This document shows positions 11,435 to 23,801 of a DNA stretch of 64,000 nt, piece by piece. How positions within the stretch are numbered: position 1 is the stretch's first letter; the number at the start of each line of letters is the position of its first letter. The notes under the pieces are model-generated. The model did no database searches. It saw only the letters and a list, made by a program, of their open reading frames with translations, and was not told where the DNA came from. Made by a program: the position numbers and the translations under genes. The stretch lies in assembly GCA_946800325.1 (NCBI GenBank), contig OX326958.1:31355314-31419313 (forward strand), in the 5' to 3' direction. Source of the DNA: Luzula sylvatica (lineage: Eukaryota > Streptophyta > Magnoliopsida > Poales > Juncaceae).

Positions 11435-11711
11435 ATAAAAATATGTATTTGATGTCATAAGAAAATGATATATTTGGAGAAATAAAATCATCAAACAAAT
11501 GAACTTTGCAATTAAATAAAACGAATTCACATAAAAAATATCATATCTTCAAACAAAAAATATTTTCATTCTTTACAAGTCGTATAAACCCGCAACAAGA
11601 GCTAAACACAAGACTTATTCACGCAACAAACAAATATAACGCAAAATCCAAATACATGACAATAAAAGTATATTCGCCATAAAAAAGCATGTTAGAACTC
11701 CAAATAGCATA

Positions 11712-12832
11712 CTAATTAGGTTGCACCGCTTGAGGTCCTCCAGTCACAGCCTCGTGTATAGTCCTTACCGCCGAGTCATAATTCACGAATCCCATAAACC
11801 AAAATTCATGATTATCAGTGGATACAACTTGAATGTACTTCTCTGACGGGTTGGCCCTACTAGCTGACGGACTTGCTGATCTTACCTGCCCTAACGGTAC
11901 CATCACCTGTTCACGCGAAAAGTACACTTCTCGTGAATACTCCAAACACGGGGGCTGTTTTGCAAATTTTATAAAAGAAAGTTCATTACCTTGTAATAGC
12001 TCCATTCGGTTTTGTCCCCAGATTGATAAGAGAGAGGGGTATCGCTGCAAAAAGCGAGCTTATGAGTAGAGAGATACAAAACGCCCATGACTGGACCTGC
12101 TGAGGTGGACAAATAGCACGCATAGGCCCTTTTGAATTGTTCTTCAGGGGGCGTGTTGAAAGTTTGTTGGAATATTTTCTCGTATCCACCTTCTGCGATT
12201 ACTTTTGTCGTGTGCGCGATTCTCCCCATCGCTGCGTCTCCGATACTTGGCCCTGTTTTCACTATTATGTTTTGAAGATTAATTAAATTTGTGCAACAAT
12301 TGGTTTGATTGATTGAGTTCAACAATTTGAGAATAGTAAGTGAAAGATACGATCTTTTTTGGAACATAAATGACAAATTCGGAATAAAATGGAAAAATTA
12401 ATGATGGAATTGAAGTACTCACAGTGTTGCCACGCATCTCCAGCAAGAACTTCGGTCTTTTTAGTGGCTTCATTGAACTTTTTACCAAATTTACCCAATA
12501 CATCCTTCAGCATATCCACAGTATCTACACACCCAAATTCAACCCATCAATCAAAGATCCAAATCTTTCCAACAAAAAAGCAAAAATCCAACATAAAAGA
12601 ACGGAATTAAAGCATTCATACTCTTGGAAGAAGAAGGAGCAGGAACAGGGGTCACATAAGGGTTGGAATCTGTCGGCCTGAAGGTCGGATCGGCGTTGGC
12701 AGCAGCGTTGGGAGGAGACGACTGAAAAGGCACAGGCGGAGGCGCGACGTCAACGGGCGCGAGAGTGGGATACGGAGCATATTCAGGCGATCTCTCACCG
12801 CCGTCAGATTTGTGATCTGCGGTGGGATTCAT
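11712..12832 (-). CDS. GEM-like protein with GRAM domain (259 aa, four exons)
   Basis: Exons on the minus strand: 12832-12622, 12524-12423, 12261-11990 and 11906-11712. All introns are GT-AG and the phases join into 260 codons including TAG. Residues 1-70 are a Pro/Ala-rich disordered leader. Residues 72-105 contain [20 protein letters not shown] and the WQH-LKTGPS joint. The GRAM domain follows, with [31 protein letters not shown] and [11 protein letters not shown], and ends [20 protein letters not shown]. This is the GEM/GER family architecture (GLABRA2 expression modulator and ABA-responsive relatives). GRAM domains bind membranes or phosphoinositides; family members act in ABA responses and cell patterning. 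Its specific role here is not shown. An upstream in-frame ATG at 12883 would add 17 residues; I prefer 12832 because the N terminus then resembles the family. It lies between a MULE and a PIF-like element and appears intact. Confidence 0.92.
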
Positions 12833-12942
12833 CTCTGGATCAGATCTGGTTAGTGAGTTGTTTCTCAACGGAAGCTTTGTCAAGTTTATTCAATGCTTCT
12901 AGAAGACAAAAAAACTTACTGGAGCGTCCATTTCATCCTGGT

Positions 12943-12966
12943 TTTTTTTTTTTTTTTTTTTTTTTT
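12943..12966. repeat. Poly(T) tract
   Basis: A run of about 24 T lies just upstream of the GEM-like gene. No SINE or LINE body is recognisable next to it. Confidence 0.8.
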
Positions 12967-13236
12967 GATGAAAAAGGCCCGTGGGCTTTTATAAAATAAT
13001 AACCAAGCAAAATGTTTATCTTACAGTAGAGACTAAAAAAGTAGAAAAAACATTCTAGAAATTAATACTACTAAGGGGCCGTTTGGCAAGGGGAATTAGT
13101 AGAATGGAATTGGATTATAAGGTGGAGGAGTAAAAAATTCTAGAATTAATAATTCCACAGTTTGCTAGGAGGTCCAAATTAGAAGATGTTGGAAAGTATA
13201 ATTCTTTGTTTGGTTGTTATAATTTTTTGAAAAAAA

Positions 13237-13447
13237 TACACTTTTGTTCCCAAACTTGTCAGAAATGTCCAACTTACCCCCCTACTAAAAGTTGCACCTT
13301 TTTACCCCCGAACATTCAAACTTTATTCACATTGCCCCATCCGTCATTTTTCTGTTAAAAACTCAGTTAAGTGATGATATAGCTAGATACGTGGCAAAAT
13401 GACATGGCATATAACCCAAACCCGACCCGCTAAGTGATGATATCGCC

Positions 13448-13506
<59 letters not shown>

Positions 13507-13675
13507 CCCTTCTCTCTATCTCTCTCTCGCCATCTTTTTCTCTCTCTCTCTCGCCCCTTCTCTCTCTGTCTCTCTCTCGCCATCTTTCTCTCTCTCTCGC
13601 CCCTTATCTCGCTGTCTCCCTCTCTCCCTCCCTCTCCCTCTCCCTCTCCCCATTGAACACACCCCCTCACCTCTC

Positions 13676-13723
<48 letters not shown>

Positions 13724-14195
13724 CCGCCCCAAACTCATCTCTCTTTCTCTCTCTCAGCCCCCTCTCACTCTCGCCCCTTTTGAATCATTCACCTGTGACG
13801 AAAAACTGGAGAGAAGGCCTGAGACCGACTAGAACGAAGAGAAGGCGGAGTGCCACTAAAGGCGGCAGAGGCAGGAAGTGAGACGACGGAGCCACGCCGA
13901 CGGTGGTGAGTTCCATTGGATGCCAAGTGGAATTGCGGAACGGTACTCGTCAGAGAAGAGGCGTTCGCCATGGTTGTACTCCTCTTTAGCGGGTCGGGTT
14001 GAGGTGCAGATTCGGTCGATTTTGCGAAAGAGAGAGGTTGGGTCAGAGGTGAAGAGTAATGAAGAGGGAGAAATGGGGTTTGAAGAGAGGAGATCTGAGT
14101 ATATGTGCTCGAAACCGAGTAAACATGGGAGTGTGCTGGCGAGAAGAGTAAACATGGGAGTGTTTTGTTCGTCCAGTTTCTCAGCCAGGGTTAAG

Positions 14196-14248
<53 letters not shown>

Positions 14249-14549
14249 GGCGAGAGAGAGCTAGCGGCAGAGTTACAGCACACAGAGAAGCTCGGGTTGG
14301 GTTTGGGGCTTTTGAGAGAGGAGAAGGGTTTAGCGGGTCGGGTTTGAGTTTAGCGGGTCGGGTTTGGGTTATATGCCATGTCATTTTGCCACATATCTAG
14401 CCATATCATCACTTAACTGAGCTTTTAACAGAAAAATGACGGAGGGGGCAATGTGAATAAAGTTTGAATGTTCGGGGGGGAAAAAGGTGCAACTTTTAGT
14501 AGGGGGGTAAGTTGGACATTTCTGACAAGTTTGGAGGGCAAAAATGTAC
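13237..14549. mobile_element. Nested element with about 200-bp TIRs (MULE-like)
   Basis: Positions 13237-13433 are repeated in inverted orientation at about 14350-14549. Shared phrases include CAACTTACCCCCCTACTAAA, GAACATTCAAACTTTATTCA and TGCCATGTCATTTTGCCAC. Long TIRs suggest a Mutator-type element, but I could not fix a 9-bp TSD. Between the arms are CT/GA microsatellites and a GC-rich core (about 13800-14165) that may be captured genomic DNA; no domain was recognised in it. Confidence 0.75.
13449..13720. repeat. (CT)n microsatellites
   Basis: Long CT runs at 13449-13504 and 13679-13720 with degenerate CT-rich DNA between. Their complement, (GA)n, appears at 14199-14246. The long Ser/Leu frame here is an artefact of the repeat. 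Confidence 0.95.
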
Positions 14550-14579
14550 TTTTCTACTTTTTTTTGGAATTTTGTTATT

Positions 14580-15549
14580 TAAAATATAAAAATTATGTTT
14601 AATTAAATTTGATAAAAATGATAAGTATAGTTTTTAAATATATAGTAAATGTACTTTATGTAATTATTATAATATTTATTTTAACCATGTAATAACATAT
14701 AAATAATAATATAATGTATTATATTAATTATATGAATATAATAATTATAATATAATTTGTTTACAATAAAATATTTATTATAAACTATTGTATTGAGTAT
14801 ATAATTATAAAGTAATAATAGTATTATTATATAATAATTTATGCATATCAATTTTATCGGATCTCGGCATTCTAATTTTTTGATGTAAAGTAATAATAGC
14901 ATTATTATATAAAATAATATTATATTATGTACATACAATATATTATATTATTAATATAAAAATATTAAACATACTTTTATATTATTATAATATTATATTT
15001 TATCTAATAATATATATTTTAATTCATATAATTAATTTATTATTTTAGTATAATAATATTAGCAATTATATAATAATAATATAAAAATATTAAATGTACT
15101 TCTATGTTATTGAAATATTATATTTTATCTATTAATATATATTATAATTAAAATAATTATTTTGTTATAATATTAATTATATTGATTAATAATTAATTAT
15201 ATAATAAATAAAACAAAATATTATATTATTTAATTATATACACATAATTTAATTATTATGTATATTAATTATTGTGTGTTATTTATTATAATGATATATA
15301 ATATTATATTAATATATTTAATAACTACTATATAATTATTCTGTAATTATAACCTTTTACCCCACTTTAATATATTAGTAATATTATAATATAATTATTA
15401 TATTATTATAATTATTATATTATTATAATTATTATATTATTGTAATAATATTTTAAATTTATTTTAATATTGAAACTTATAAAATTTAAATGCATTGTTT
15501 TATTATTATATATTATATTTATTTTATGGATCTTATAATTATAATAATA

Positions 15550-15600
<51 letters not shown>

Positions 15601-15640
15601 AATAATATTATTATTATTATTCTTAAGATCCAAACTTAAT
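14580..15640. repeat. Very AT-rich block with (TTA)n microsatellite
   Basis: Almost only A and T, dominated by TAATATTATA-type words. A pure (ATT)n tract lies at about 15546-15597. There is no coding capacity. It forms the right interior of the PIF/Harbinger-like element. Confidence 0.9.
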
Positions 15641-16004
15641 TAGCATGCATTTTATTAGCTGTAAACATTTCCATCATCTTGGCACTCTAGATATTTGGAG
15701 AATTACACTTTGTAGGTTTTGTAAGGAAAAATATTTATCCTCATTTGTTAAATCCACATTTAAAAGATGTCCAAACAAAGAATTTCAATTTGTTGGATCT
15801 TAAGATTCTAATTCCACTTGAAATTCTTACATCCAAACACCCCCTAAGAGAAAAGTACTTCAAATCAAAGCTACGTAGGAGCATCAGGGGGTAAAGCCAA
15901 AAACCCTAGTCGATAGAAGGAAGGCAATTATCCGCGTAATTTGATTGAAGAATACGTGCCAAGTTGGCAAGATAGTCGGCTTCTGTGTTTGAGGCCAAAG
16001 TGTT

Positions 16005-19000
16005 TTTAAATTTGGTGAAAAATTATGTAGTAAAATACACGATACAAATGATCTAAAAACACGTTATTTAAACTCCTTAAATCGTAAAAAGATTGTTATG
16101 AATTGAAAACTTTCTTAGCGTTTCTACAATTTGTTGAAAAGTTACGTAGTAAAAGAATCGATTCAAATCATCTCAAGAACACGTTATTTGGACTCTTCAG
16201 AGCGTTAAAAGATTGTTATGAATAGAAAAACAAGATTTCTTAGTGTTTGTAAAATTTGGTGAAATTTTTTGTAGTAAAAGATATGATACAAATGATCTAA
16301 AAATACGTTATTTGAACTCCTCAAAGCGTAAAAAGATTACTATGAATGAAAAATAAAAACTTTCTTAGTGTTTGTACAATTTGGTGAAAAGTTACGTAGT
16401 AAAAGATTAGATCCAAACCATCTCAAAAACACGTTATTTGGACTCATGAGAGCGTTAAAAGAATGTTATGTAGTAAAAGATATGATATAAATGATCTAAA
16501 ACACGTTATTTGAACTCATTAAAGCGTAAAAAGATTGCTATGAATCGAAAAACAAACTTTCTTTGTGTTTGTATAATTTGGTGAAAACTTATGTAGTAAA
16601 ATATACAATACAAATGATCTAAAAACACGTTATTTGAACTCCTTAAATCGTAAAAAAATTGTTATGAATTGAAAACTTTCTTAGCGTTTCTACAATTTGG
16701 TGAAAAATTACGTAGTAAAAGAATCGATCCAAACCAACTCAAAAACACGTTATTTGGACTCTTCAGAGCGTTAAAAGATTGTTATGAATAGAAAAACAAG
16801 ATTTCTTAGTATTTGTAAAATTTGGTGAAAAGTTTTGTAGTAAAAGATATGATACAAATGATCTAAAAATACGTTATTTGAACTCCTCAAAGCGTAAAAA
16901 TATTACTATGAATGAAAAATTAAAAACAGTCTTAGTGTTTGTACAATTTGGTGAAAAGTTACGTAGTTAAAGATTAGATCCAAACCATCTCAAAAACACG
17001 TTATTTGGACTCATGAGAGCGTTAAAACAATGTTATGAATCGAAAAGCAAACTTTCTTAGTGTTTGTAAATTTTGGTGAAAAGTTATGTAGTAAAAGGTA
17101 TGATATAAATGATCTAAAAACACGTTATTTGAACTCATTAAACCGTAAAAAGATTGCTATGGATCGAAAAACAAACTTTCTTTGTGTTTGTACAATTTCG
17201 TGAAAACTTATGTAGTAAAATATACGGTACAAATAATCTAAAAACACGTTATTTGAACTCCTTAAATCGTAAAAAGATTGTTATGAAATGAAAACTTTCT
17301 TAGCGTTTCTACAATTTGGTGAAAAATTACGTAGTAAAAGAATCGATCCAAACCATCTCAAACACACGTTATTTGGACTCTTCAGAGCGTTAAAAGATTG
17401 TTATGAATAGAAAAACAAGATTTCTTAGTATTTGTAAAATTTGGTGAAAAGTTTTGTAGTAAAAGATATGATACAAATGATCTAAAAATATGTTATTTGA
17501 ACTCCTCAAACGTAAAAAAATGCTATGAATCGGAAAACAACCTTTCTTAGAGTTTGTACAATTTGGTGAAAAGTTACATCATAAAAGATTCGATCCAAAC
17601 AATCTCAAAAACATGTTATTTGGTCTCCTCAAAGCGTACAAAGATTGCTATGAATCAACAAATGAACTTTCTTAGTGTATGTAAAATTTGGTAAAAACTT
17701 ACGTAATAAACGATCCGAGCCAAACCATCTAAAATACACGTTATTTGGACTCCTCAAAAAGTAAAAAAATGTTATGAATCGAAAAACAAAGTTTCTTAGT
17801 GTGTAAAATTAAGTGAAACGTTATGTAGTAAAACATACGATACAAATGATCTAAAAATATGTTATTTGAACTCCTCAAAGAGTAAAAAGATTACTACGAA
17901 TGAAAAATAAAAACTTTCTTAGTGTTTGTACAATTTGGTGAAAAGTTACGTAGTACAAAATTAGATCCAAACCATCTCAAAAACACGTTATTTGGACTCC
18001 TGAGAGCGTTAAAAGAATGTTATGAATTCAAAAGCAAACTTTCTTTGTGTTTGTAAATTTTGGTGAAAAATTATGTAGTAAAAGATATGATATAAATGAT
18101 CTAAAAACACGTTATTTGAACTCCTCAAAGTTTAAAAAGATTGTTATGAATCGAAAAACAAACTTTTTGTGTTTGTACAATTTGGTGAAAACTTATGTAG
18201 TAAAATATACGATACAAATGATCTAAAAACACGTTATTTGAACTCTTTAAAGCGTAAAAAGATTGCTATCAATCGAAAAGAAAACTTTCTTTGTGTTTGT
18301 ACAATTTGGTGAAAAGTTGCGTAGTAAAATATACAATACAAATTATCTAAAAACACGTTATTTGAATTTTCCTCAAATGGTAAAAAGATTGCTATGAATC
18401 GAAAAACATACTTTCTTAGTGTTTGTAAAATTTGGTGAAAAGTTATGAAGTAAAAGATACGATACAAATGATCTAAAAACACGTTATTTTAACTCCTCAA
18501 AGCGTAAAAAGATTGTTATGAATGGAAAAACAAACTTTCTTAGTGTTTGCACAATTTGGTGAAAAGTTACTTAGTAAAAGATTCAATCCAGATAATCTCA
18601 AAAACACGTTATTTGGACTACGCAGAGCGTTAAAAGATTGTTATGAATAGAAAACAAGCTTTCTTAGTGTTTCTAAAATTTGTTGAAAAGTTATGTAGTA
18701 AAAGATATGATACAAATGATCGAAAAACATGTTATTTGAACTCCTCAAAGCGTAAAAAGATTGATATGAATCGAAACGAAAACTTTCTTAGTGTTTGTAC
18801 AAATTGGCGAAAAGTTACGTACTAAAAGATTAGATCCAAACCATCTCAAAAACACGTTATTTTGGACTTCTAGGAGCGTTAAAAGAACGTTATGAATCGA
18901 AAAAACAATTTTCTTAGTGTTTGTAAAATTTGGTGAAAAATTAAGTATTAAAAGATACGATACAAATGATCTAAAAATACGTCATTTGAATCCTCAAACG

Positions 19001-19440
19001 GTAAAAAGATTGCTATGAATCGAAAATCAAACTTTCTTTGTGTTTGTAAAATTTGGTGAATATGTAATAAAAGATACGATACAAATGATCTAAATAACAT
19101 GTTATTTGAATTCCTTAAAGCGTAAAAATATTGCTATGAATCGAAAAAAAAACTTTCTTCATGTTTGTACAATTTGGTGAAAAGTTATGTAGTAAAATAT
19201 ACGATACAAATGATCTAAGAACACGTTATTTGAACTCCTCTGAGCGTTCAATGATTGTTATGAATCGAAAAACAAAATTTCTTAGTATTTGTAAAATTTG
19301 GTGAAAAATTATGTAGTAAAATATACGATACAAATGATCTAAAAATACGTTATTTAAACTCTTTAAAGCGTTAAAAGATTGCTATTAATTGAAAACACAA
19401 CTTTCTTAGTGTTTGTATAATTTGGCGAAAAGTTATGCGA
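16005..19440. repeat. Satellite array, monomer about 124 bp, with a higher-order period of five monomers
   Basis: About 27-28 monomers. Each contains ACACGTTATTTGAACTCCTC, AAAGCGTAAAAAGATTG, TATGAATCGAAAAACAAAC, TTTCTTAGTGTTTGTACAAT and TTGGTGAAAAGTTACGTAG. ACGTTATTT occurs at 16061, 16181, 16305, 16431, 16503 and 16627, so spacing is 120-126 bp apart from one 72-bp monomer with an internal deletion. The variant CTCCTTAAATCG returns at 16061, 16627 and 17246, marking a five-monomer higher-order repeat (about 566 and 619 bp). The array is non-coding. It could be a dispersed satellite block or an element's internal tandem array. Confidence 0.93.
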
Positions 19441-19705
19441 GAATGAGTTATGCGTGTGGCTGGCACCGTGTGGGCTCAATGTTCATCACCTCAATAGACC
19501 CGACATGATGCAGGATAATTCCTCATACGACCGAATCAACCCTGTAAGATATGTCAATTTTGCAAAACGCCCCTATATTGTAAGAAACTATAATAAAGTC
19601 CCTACATATCTATATTCTGAAAGCCACCTTATATTCTTGAAAACTAAAATGACCCCCGTCTAGCATTTTTTATTTTTTATTTTTGTGTTAAGTTATTTAA
19701 ATATA
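19441..19705. other. Spacer between satellite and MITE
   Basis: Contains an unremarkable short frame (19454-19663). AAACGCCCCTATATTGTAAG resembles a decayed transposon end, but no partner was found. Confidence 0.35.
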
Positions 19706-19914
19706 GAGGGAGGCTAACCTACTTAATTAAGTATCAAATATTTGGTACTTAATGATTTTCAACCATTGGATTTGCATTGAGATTTGTGTTTTTTCATCAT
19801 AATCATAAAATTTTGTGCACATCATTAAATACACAAATCTCAATGCAAAGTCAATGGTTAAAAATTATTAAGTACCAAATCTTTGATACTTAATTAAGTA
19901 TGTTAGCCTCCCTC
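19706..19914. mobile_element. MITE family A, copy 2
   Basis: The left arm GAGGGAGGCTAACCTACTTA is the reverse complement of the right arm ending GTATGTTAGCCTCCCTC. Arms extend about 85 bp and share TTGCATTGAGATTTGTG / CACAAATCTCAATGCAA. It is related to the copy at 2036-2269 and has TA-rich flanks. Confidence 0.85.
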
Positions 19915-20746
19915 TTAAATATATATATTTATTAAATATGGACCTTTCTTCTTATTATCTTTGTCCGGAACAATAGTACTATATTGTGGCCATAGCGTCT
20001 CCAAGTTATCCCCAAGAAGTTTGATCCATGATTCTGAATATCGGACTCGGACTCGGCTAGTCCAGTCGACTCGGGACTCGGCCGAGTCAAAAATAATTAT
20101 CGGATTGTTGGTAAAAAAATTATAAAAAATGGAAAAAAATTAAAAAAATATATTTAAAAAATTAAAAAATCGTTATAAGAACAAATTGAACTAATAAAAA
20201 CTCAAATTAAGACATAACATAATACATATCATAATTTTGAAAGTTAGAATTGGGATCAGAAATTATTTTACAACAAAATGATTGAAAAAAAAAATTGTGT
20301 AAAAATATAATATTTAATGATAAAATAATGTATAAATATATATTGCATTTATATGTGAGTATTTTATTTATAAAATCAAATTTTGATTAAAGAATGTTAT
20401 AAAATAAAATAAAAAATACATAAAAACATTTTTTGTGAATGTTTAATGACTATACACATTTTATAGTGACTAAAACATATTTAAAAAATATCATGTAATA
20501 ATATACACATATGAAGAGTTATAATAACTCAATTTAATTAATAAATAATAATTTCAATTTGCTATTTTAATATTATATATTATATACCCAACTTTCTAAA
20601 ACATGCTAACATAGTATATAAATGTTTAATGATTCTTTTCTATTTCCTTCTATGAAAAAAATCAAATATCAGATATAACTTGGACTTTAGTGTCACGGTG
20701 AGATGAAATTGTACTGGTACTTTTTCTTTGGGAGGATAAAAAGTTA

Positions 20747-21618
20747 AGGGAAATTTTCAAAAACCCCCAATTCTTTTTGGGATATTCTAAAAAAACCCCT
20801 ATCTCTTTGGAAACTCCAAAAAGATCCCTGTACAATTTTTTATTTTCAAATACCCCCCCTATAGGGGTTAAAACTAACCATGGATGGTGTTAAAAAAAAA
20901 TTGACCAAAATACCCTTTTATTTTCATATGTATATTTTTGTTATTTTTTCATTAATTTTATTAGTTTTAAAAAAATTCATAAATAATTTTAACATATAAT
21001 GATTTCACAAAAATAAAATAATTAAATGTTGTGTTTGTATAATTTTAATATTTCATTTATTATTCATGAAAAACTAACATCAGATAATAATAAAACAAAC
21101 ACCTTGAAAATATACTCAAAGAAAAATATTTTTTTAAACATCTATTTTAATTTTATTTTCGTTCTTCTTTTATGTATGCTTTTAATAGATTCATGATATT
21201 TTAATTTTTAAATATTTGCAAGGTGTTATTTTAATATTGTTGTTCATCTTATTATTATTTTATGTTATTTTTTCAATAAAAATTATGAAGGTCAAATATA
21301 TGTAATGTATGAAATATTAAAATTATACAAATATAACATATGACAATTATTTTTAAAAAATTATTATAAGCAAAAAAAAAATTAGGACTTTTTTAAAATT
21401 AATGCAAATAACAAAAACATTATTTTAATTATTAAATATGTAAAATGAAGGGTATTTTGGTCATAAAAAAATATTTAACACCATCCATAGTTAATTTTAA
21501 GCCCATGGGGTGTATTTGAAAATAAAAATTTGGTAGAGGGGGTTTTTGGAGTTTCCAAAAAGATAGGGGTTTTTTTAGAATATTCCAAAAAGATAGGGAG
21601 TTTTTTGAAAATTTCCCT
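20747..21618. mobile_element. Nested long-TIR element (A/GGGAAATTTTC family)
   Basis: The left arm AGGGAAATTTTCAAAAACCC and the right arm, whose reverse complement starts AGGGAAATTTTCAAAAAACT, are inverted repeats of more than 120 bp. Shared motifs are AAAACCCCTATCT and TTAAAACTAACCATGGATGG. A TA dinucleotide adjoins each end. Related end fragments occur at about 23888-23952 and 63070-63410. The interior is AT-rich and non-coding. Confidence 0.75.
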
Positions 21619-22135
21619 TATAATTTAACTTCATTATTTTAAATATTTTAGTATGCAGACGTGTCAATAGAGTAATGACTGATGACCTGTCAAACTGCTT
21701 TTTTTTAGCTGACATGTGGATTCCCATTTCTTATCTAGACAAATTTATGTTGGCAATTATTTCGTTCTGACTCGTGCATGAATCCAAATGAAGTGTGACA
21801 GAGTAAGGAGTACTCTGAATCAGATTAATTTTTTTCAATTAATTTGGTTCTGACTCGTGCATGAATCCAAATTTATGTTATCAATTAATTTGAGTGTAAT
21901 CAACCAAATTAATTTTAATTTGTTTACTCGTCAAAGATGTTAGACATGATATCGGGGGATAATATATTTTCTTTTTTAGTATAGCCTGACTAGATGGTTA
22001 AAATTGATATCACGGATGTCAAATATACAATAGAAAATTGTATTTTAACTATAAAACTCACTAAATCATTATCAATATCATCCACGACTCCCAACATGTA
22101 GTACACATTTGGAAAAGAAACGATAACAACACTAT

Positions 22136-23520
22136 GGGCATGTTTGATTTGAGGGATTTTGGTGTATTTTGATGTAAACTCAAGGATTTGGGTCCAAATT
22201 CATTGTTTGATTTCTTGTGTATTGTATTTTGAACCTTCTCATCCATGTATTTTGTCATCCATAAAAAAAATTGGGATTTCATATCTTGTGTTTGCTTGTC
22301 CATGTATTCCAATATTATATAATATAATCTATTCGTTAAACAATAAAATAAAATATAATACCATATCATAATCAAAATAATATAATATAATATTATATAT
22401 AATATAATAGTATATGATATAATAAAAAATTTAATATAATATTAAATAATTTACAATATATGAAAAATGTAAAATAATATTAAATTTTATATTATACAAT
22501 ATAAATATTATTATATAATGTAATAATATAATATATGATGATATAAACCAATATGATATAATATAATGTAATATAATATAATGCAAAATAAATAAAATAA
22601 TGTTCTATATAATGAAATACTATATGATATAATAAATAATATAATATAATATAAAATAGGTTACTTTATACAAAAAATGTAAAATAATATTAAATTTTAT
22701 ATTATGAAATATAAATAGTATTATATAAATAGTATTATATAATGTAATAATATAATATGTTATAAACCAATATTATATAATATAATATAATATAAAACAA
22801 TGTAATATAATATAATATAATATAATATAATATACTATCATGTCATATAATATAATATAATATAATGTTAATTTATTTTATATTATATTATATAAAACTA
22901 TATAATATATTAAAATATAAAATTTTATTTAATATACTACAATTCAATATGAACCAACATAATATAATATGATATGATATAATATAATATTTTATATTAT
23001 AATATAATATAATATAATATCAAACAATATAATATTAAAGAATATAATATGAAATACTATAATATTATTTTATATGATATAACACAATATAATATAAAAC
23101 AATATAAACTAATAGTATAAAACAATATAATATAAAACAATATAAAACAATATAAACAATATATTATTTTATATGATATAAAACAATATAATACAACATA
23201 ATATTATACAAAACATTATAAAAAATATAATATAATATAATATATATATAATATAATTGAAATAAATATTAAATAATAAAACAATATAAACTAATAGTAA
23301 TTAATATAATATAATATAATATAATTAATGTATTTTAAAATGAATTAATATAAAAATATAAAAATTATGAATTTTAATTAGTAATAATAAAAAAAATTGT
23401 ATGCATGATCTAGAAATACAACAAATCAAACAAGTTTGAGGGATTTTCATATACATGGATGGTCATATACATGTATATGAGATATCCATGTATTCCTAAA
23501 TCCCTCAAATCAAACATGCC
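22136..23520. mobile_element. Nested PIF/Harbinger-like element, 1.4 kb
   Basis: The left end GGGCATGTTTGATTTGAGGG matches in inverse the right end, which reads AAATCCCTCAAATCAAACAT and then GCC. TAT lies on each side. The interior is mostly a (TATAA)n-like low-complexity sequence (about 22370-23340). The minus-strand frame 22061-22375 crosses the TIR and is not a gene. Confidence 0.75.
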
Positions 23521-23665
23521 TATGTTGTCTGTCTGGACATACATGATATGGAGAATACAGTAAAATATGCCTATCAAAATGTGCATGTCCTTTGGCAGTA
23601 ATCTCATGATCTAAATGATTGAGTACTTAACGTAATAAATAATCATGTTGTAAAAGTTGTGGCTT

Positions 23666-23801
23666 TGCCAATGGGTTCGTGACCCAGTGGTTGGGTGTGA
23701 GACACAAGAAACCATATGTTGTGAGAGGTTGTGGGTTCGAGTCTCATTGGCACCAATGGACGGAGGACCACCGAGCCTTCTCCATTTACTCGTTTTTTTT
23801 T
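23666..23801 (+). mobile_element. tRNA-derived SINE with 13-bp TSD
   Basis: A box A-like motif (GTGACCCAGTGGTTGGGTG) and box B (GGTTCGAGTCTC) of an RNA polymerase III promoter are followed by a short body ending in a T-run. AAAGTTGTGGCTT flanks it exactly at 23653-23665 and 23802-23814. A second copy of the family lies at 55002-55133 on the other strand. It is a non-autonomous retroposon mobilised by LINE machinery. Confidence 0.92.

Larger units (their letters stand above)
13075..15844. mobile_element. PIF/Harbinger-like element with TAA TSD, 2.8 kb
   Basis: The left end GGGGCCGTTTGGCAAGGGGA and the reverse complement of the right end (GGGGGTGTTTGGATGTAAGA) form imperfect TIRs of the GGGGCYGTTTGG type. 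TAA occurs at 13072-13074 and 15845-15847. A TWA target and G-rich termini with GTTTGG are PIF/Harbinger features. No DDE transposase is present. The interior holds a second long-TIR element (13237-14549) and about 1 kb of very AT-rich DNA. Confidence 0.78.

Noticed and set aside
13434..13832. 132-aa open frame rich in Ser-Leu
   Set aside because: It is a translation of (CT)n microsatellites; the opposite strand gives an Arg-Glu frame of the same origin.
16005..19440. CRISPR-like regular repeats
   Set aside because: Monomers are contiguous with no unique spacers and the DNA is plant nuclear; it is a satellite.
22061..22375. 104-aa minus-strand frame
   Set aside because: It crosses the TIR of a PIF/Harbinger-like element and has no domain.
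23674..23745. tRNA gene
   Set aside because: Box A and B are present but the sequence does not fold as a mature tRNA, and it is flanked by a 13-bp TSD; it is a SINE.
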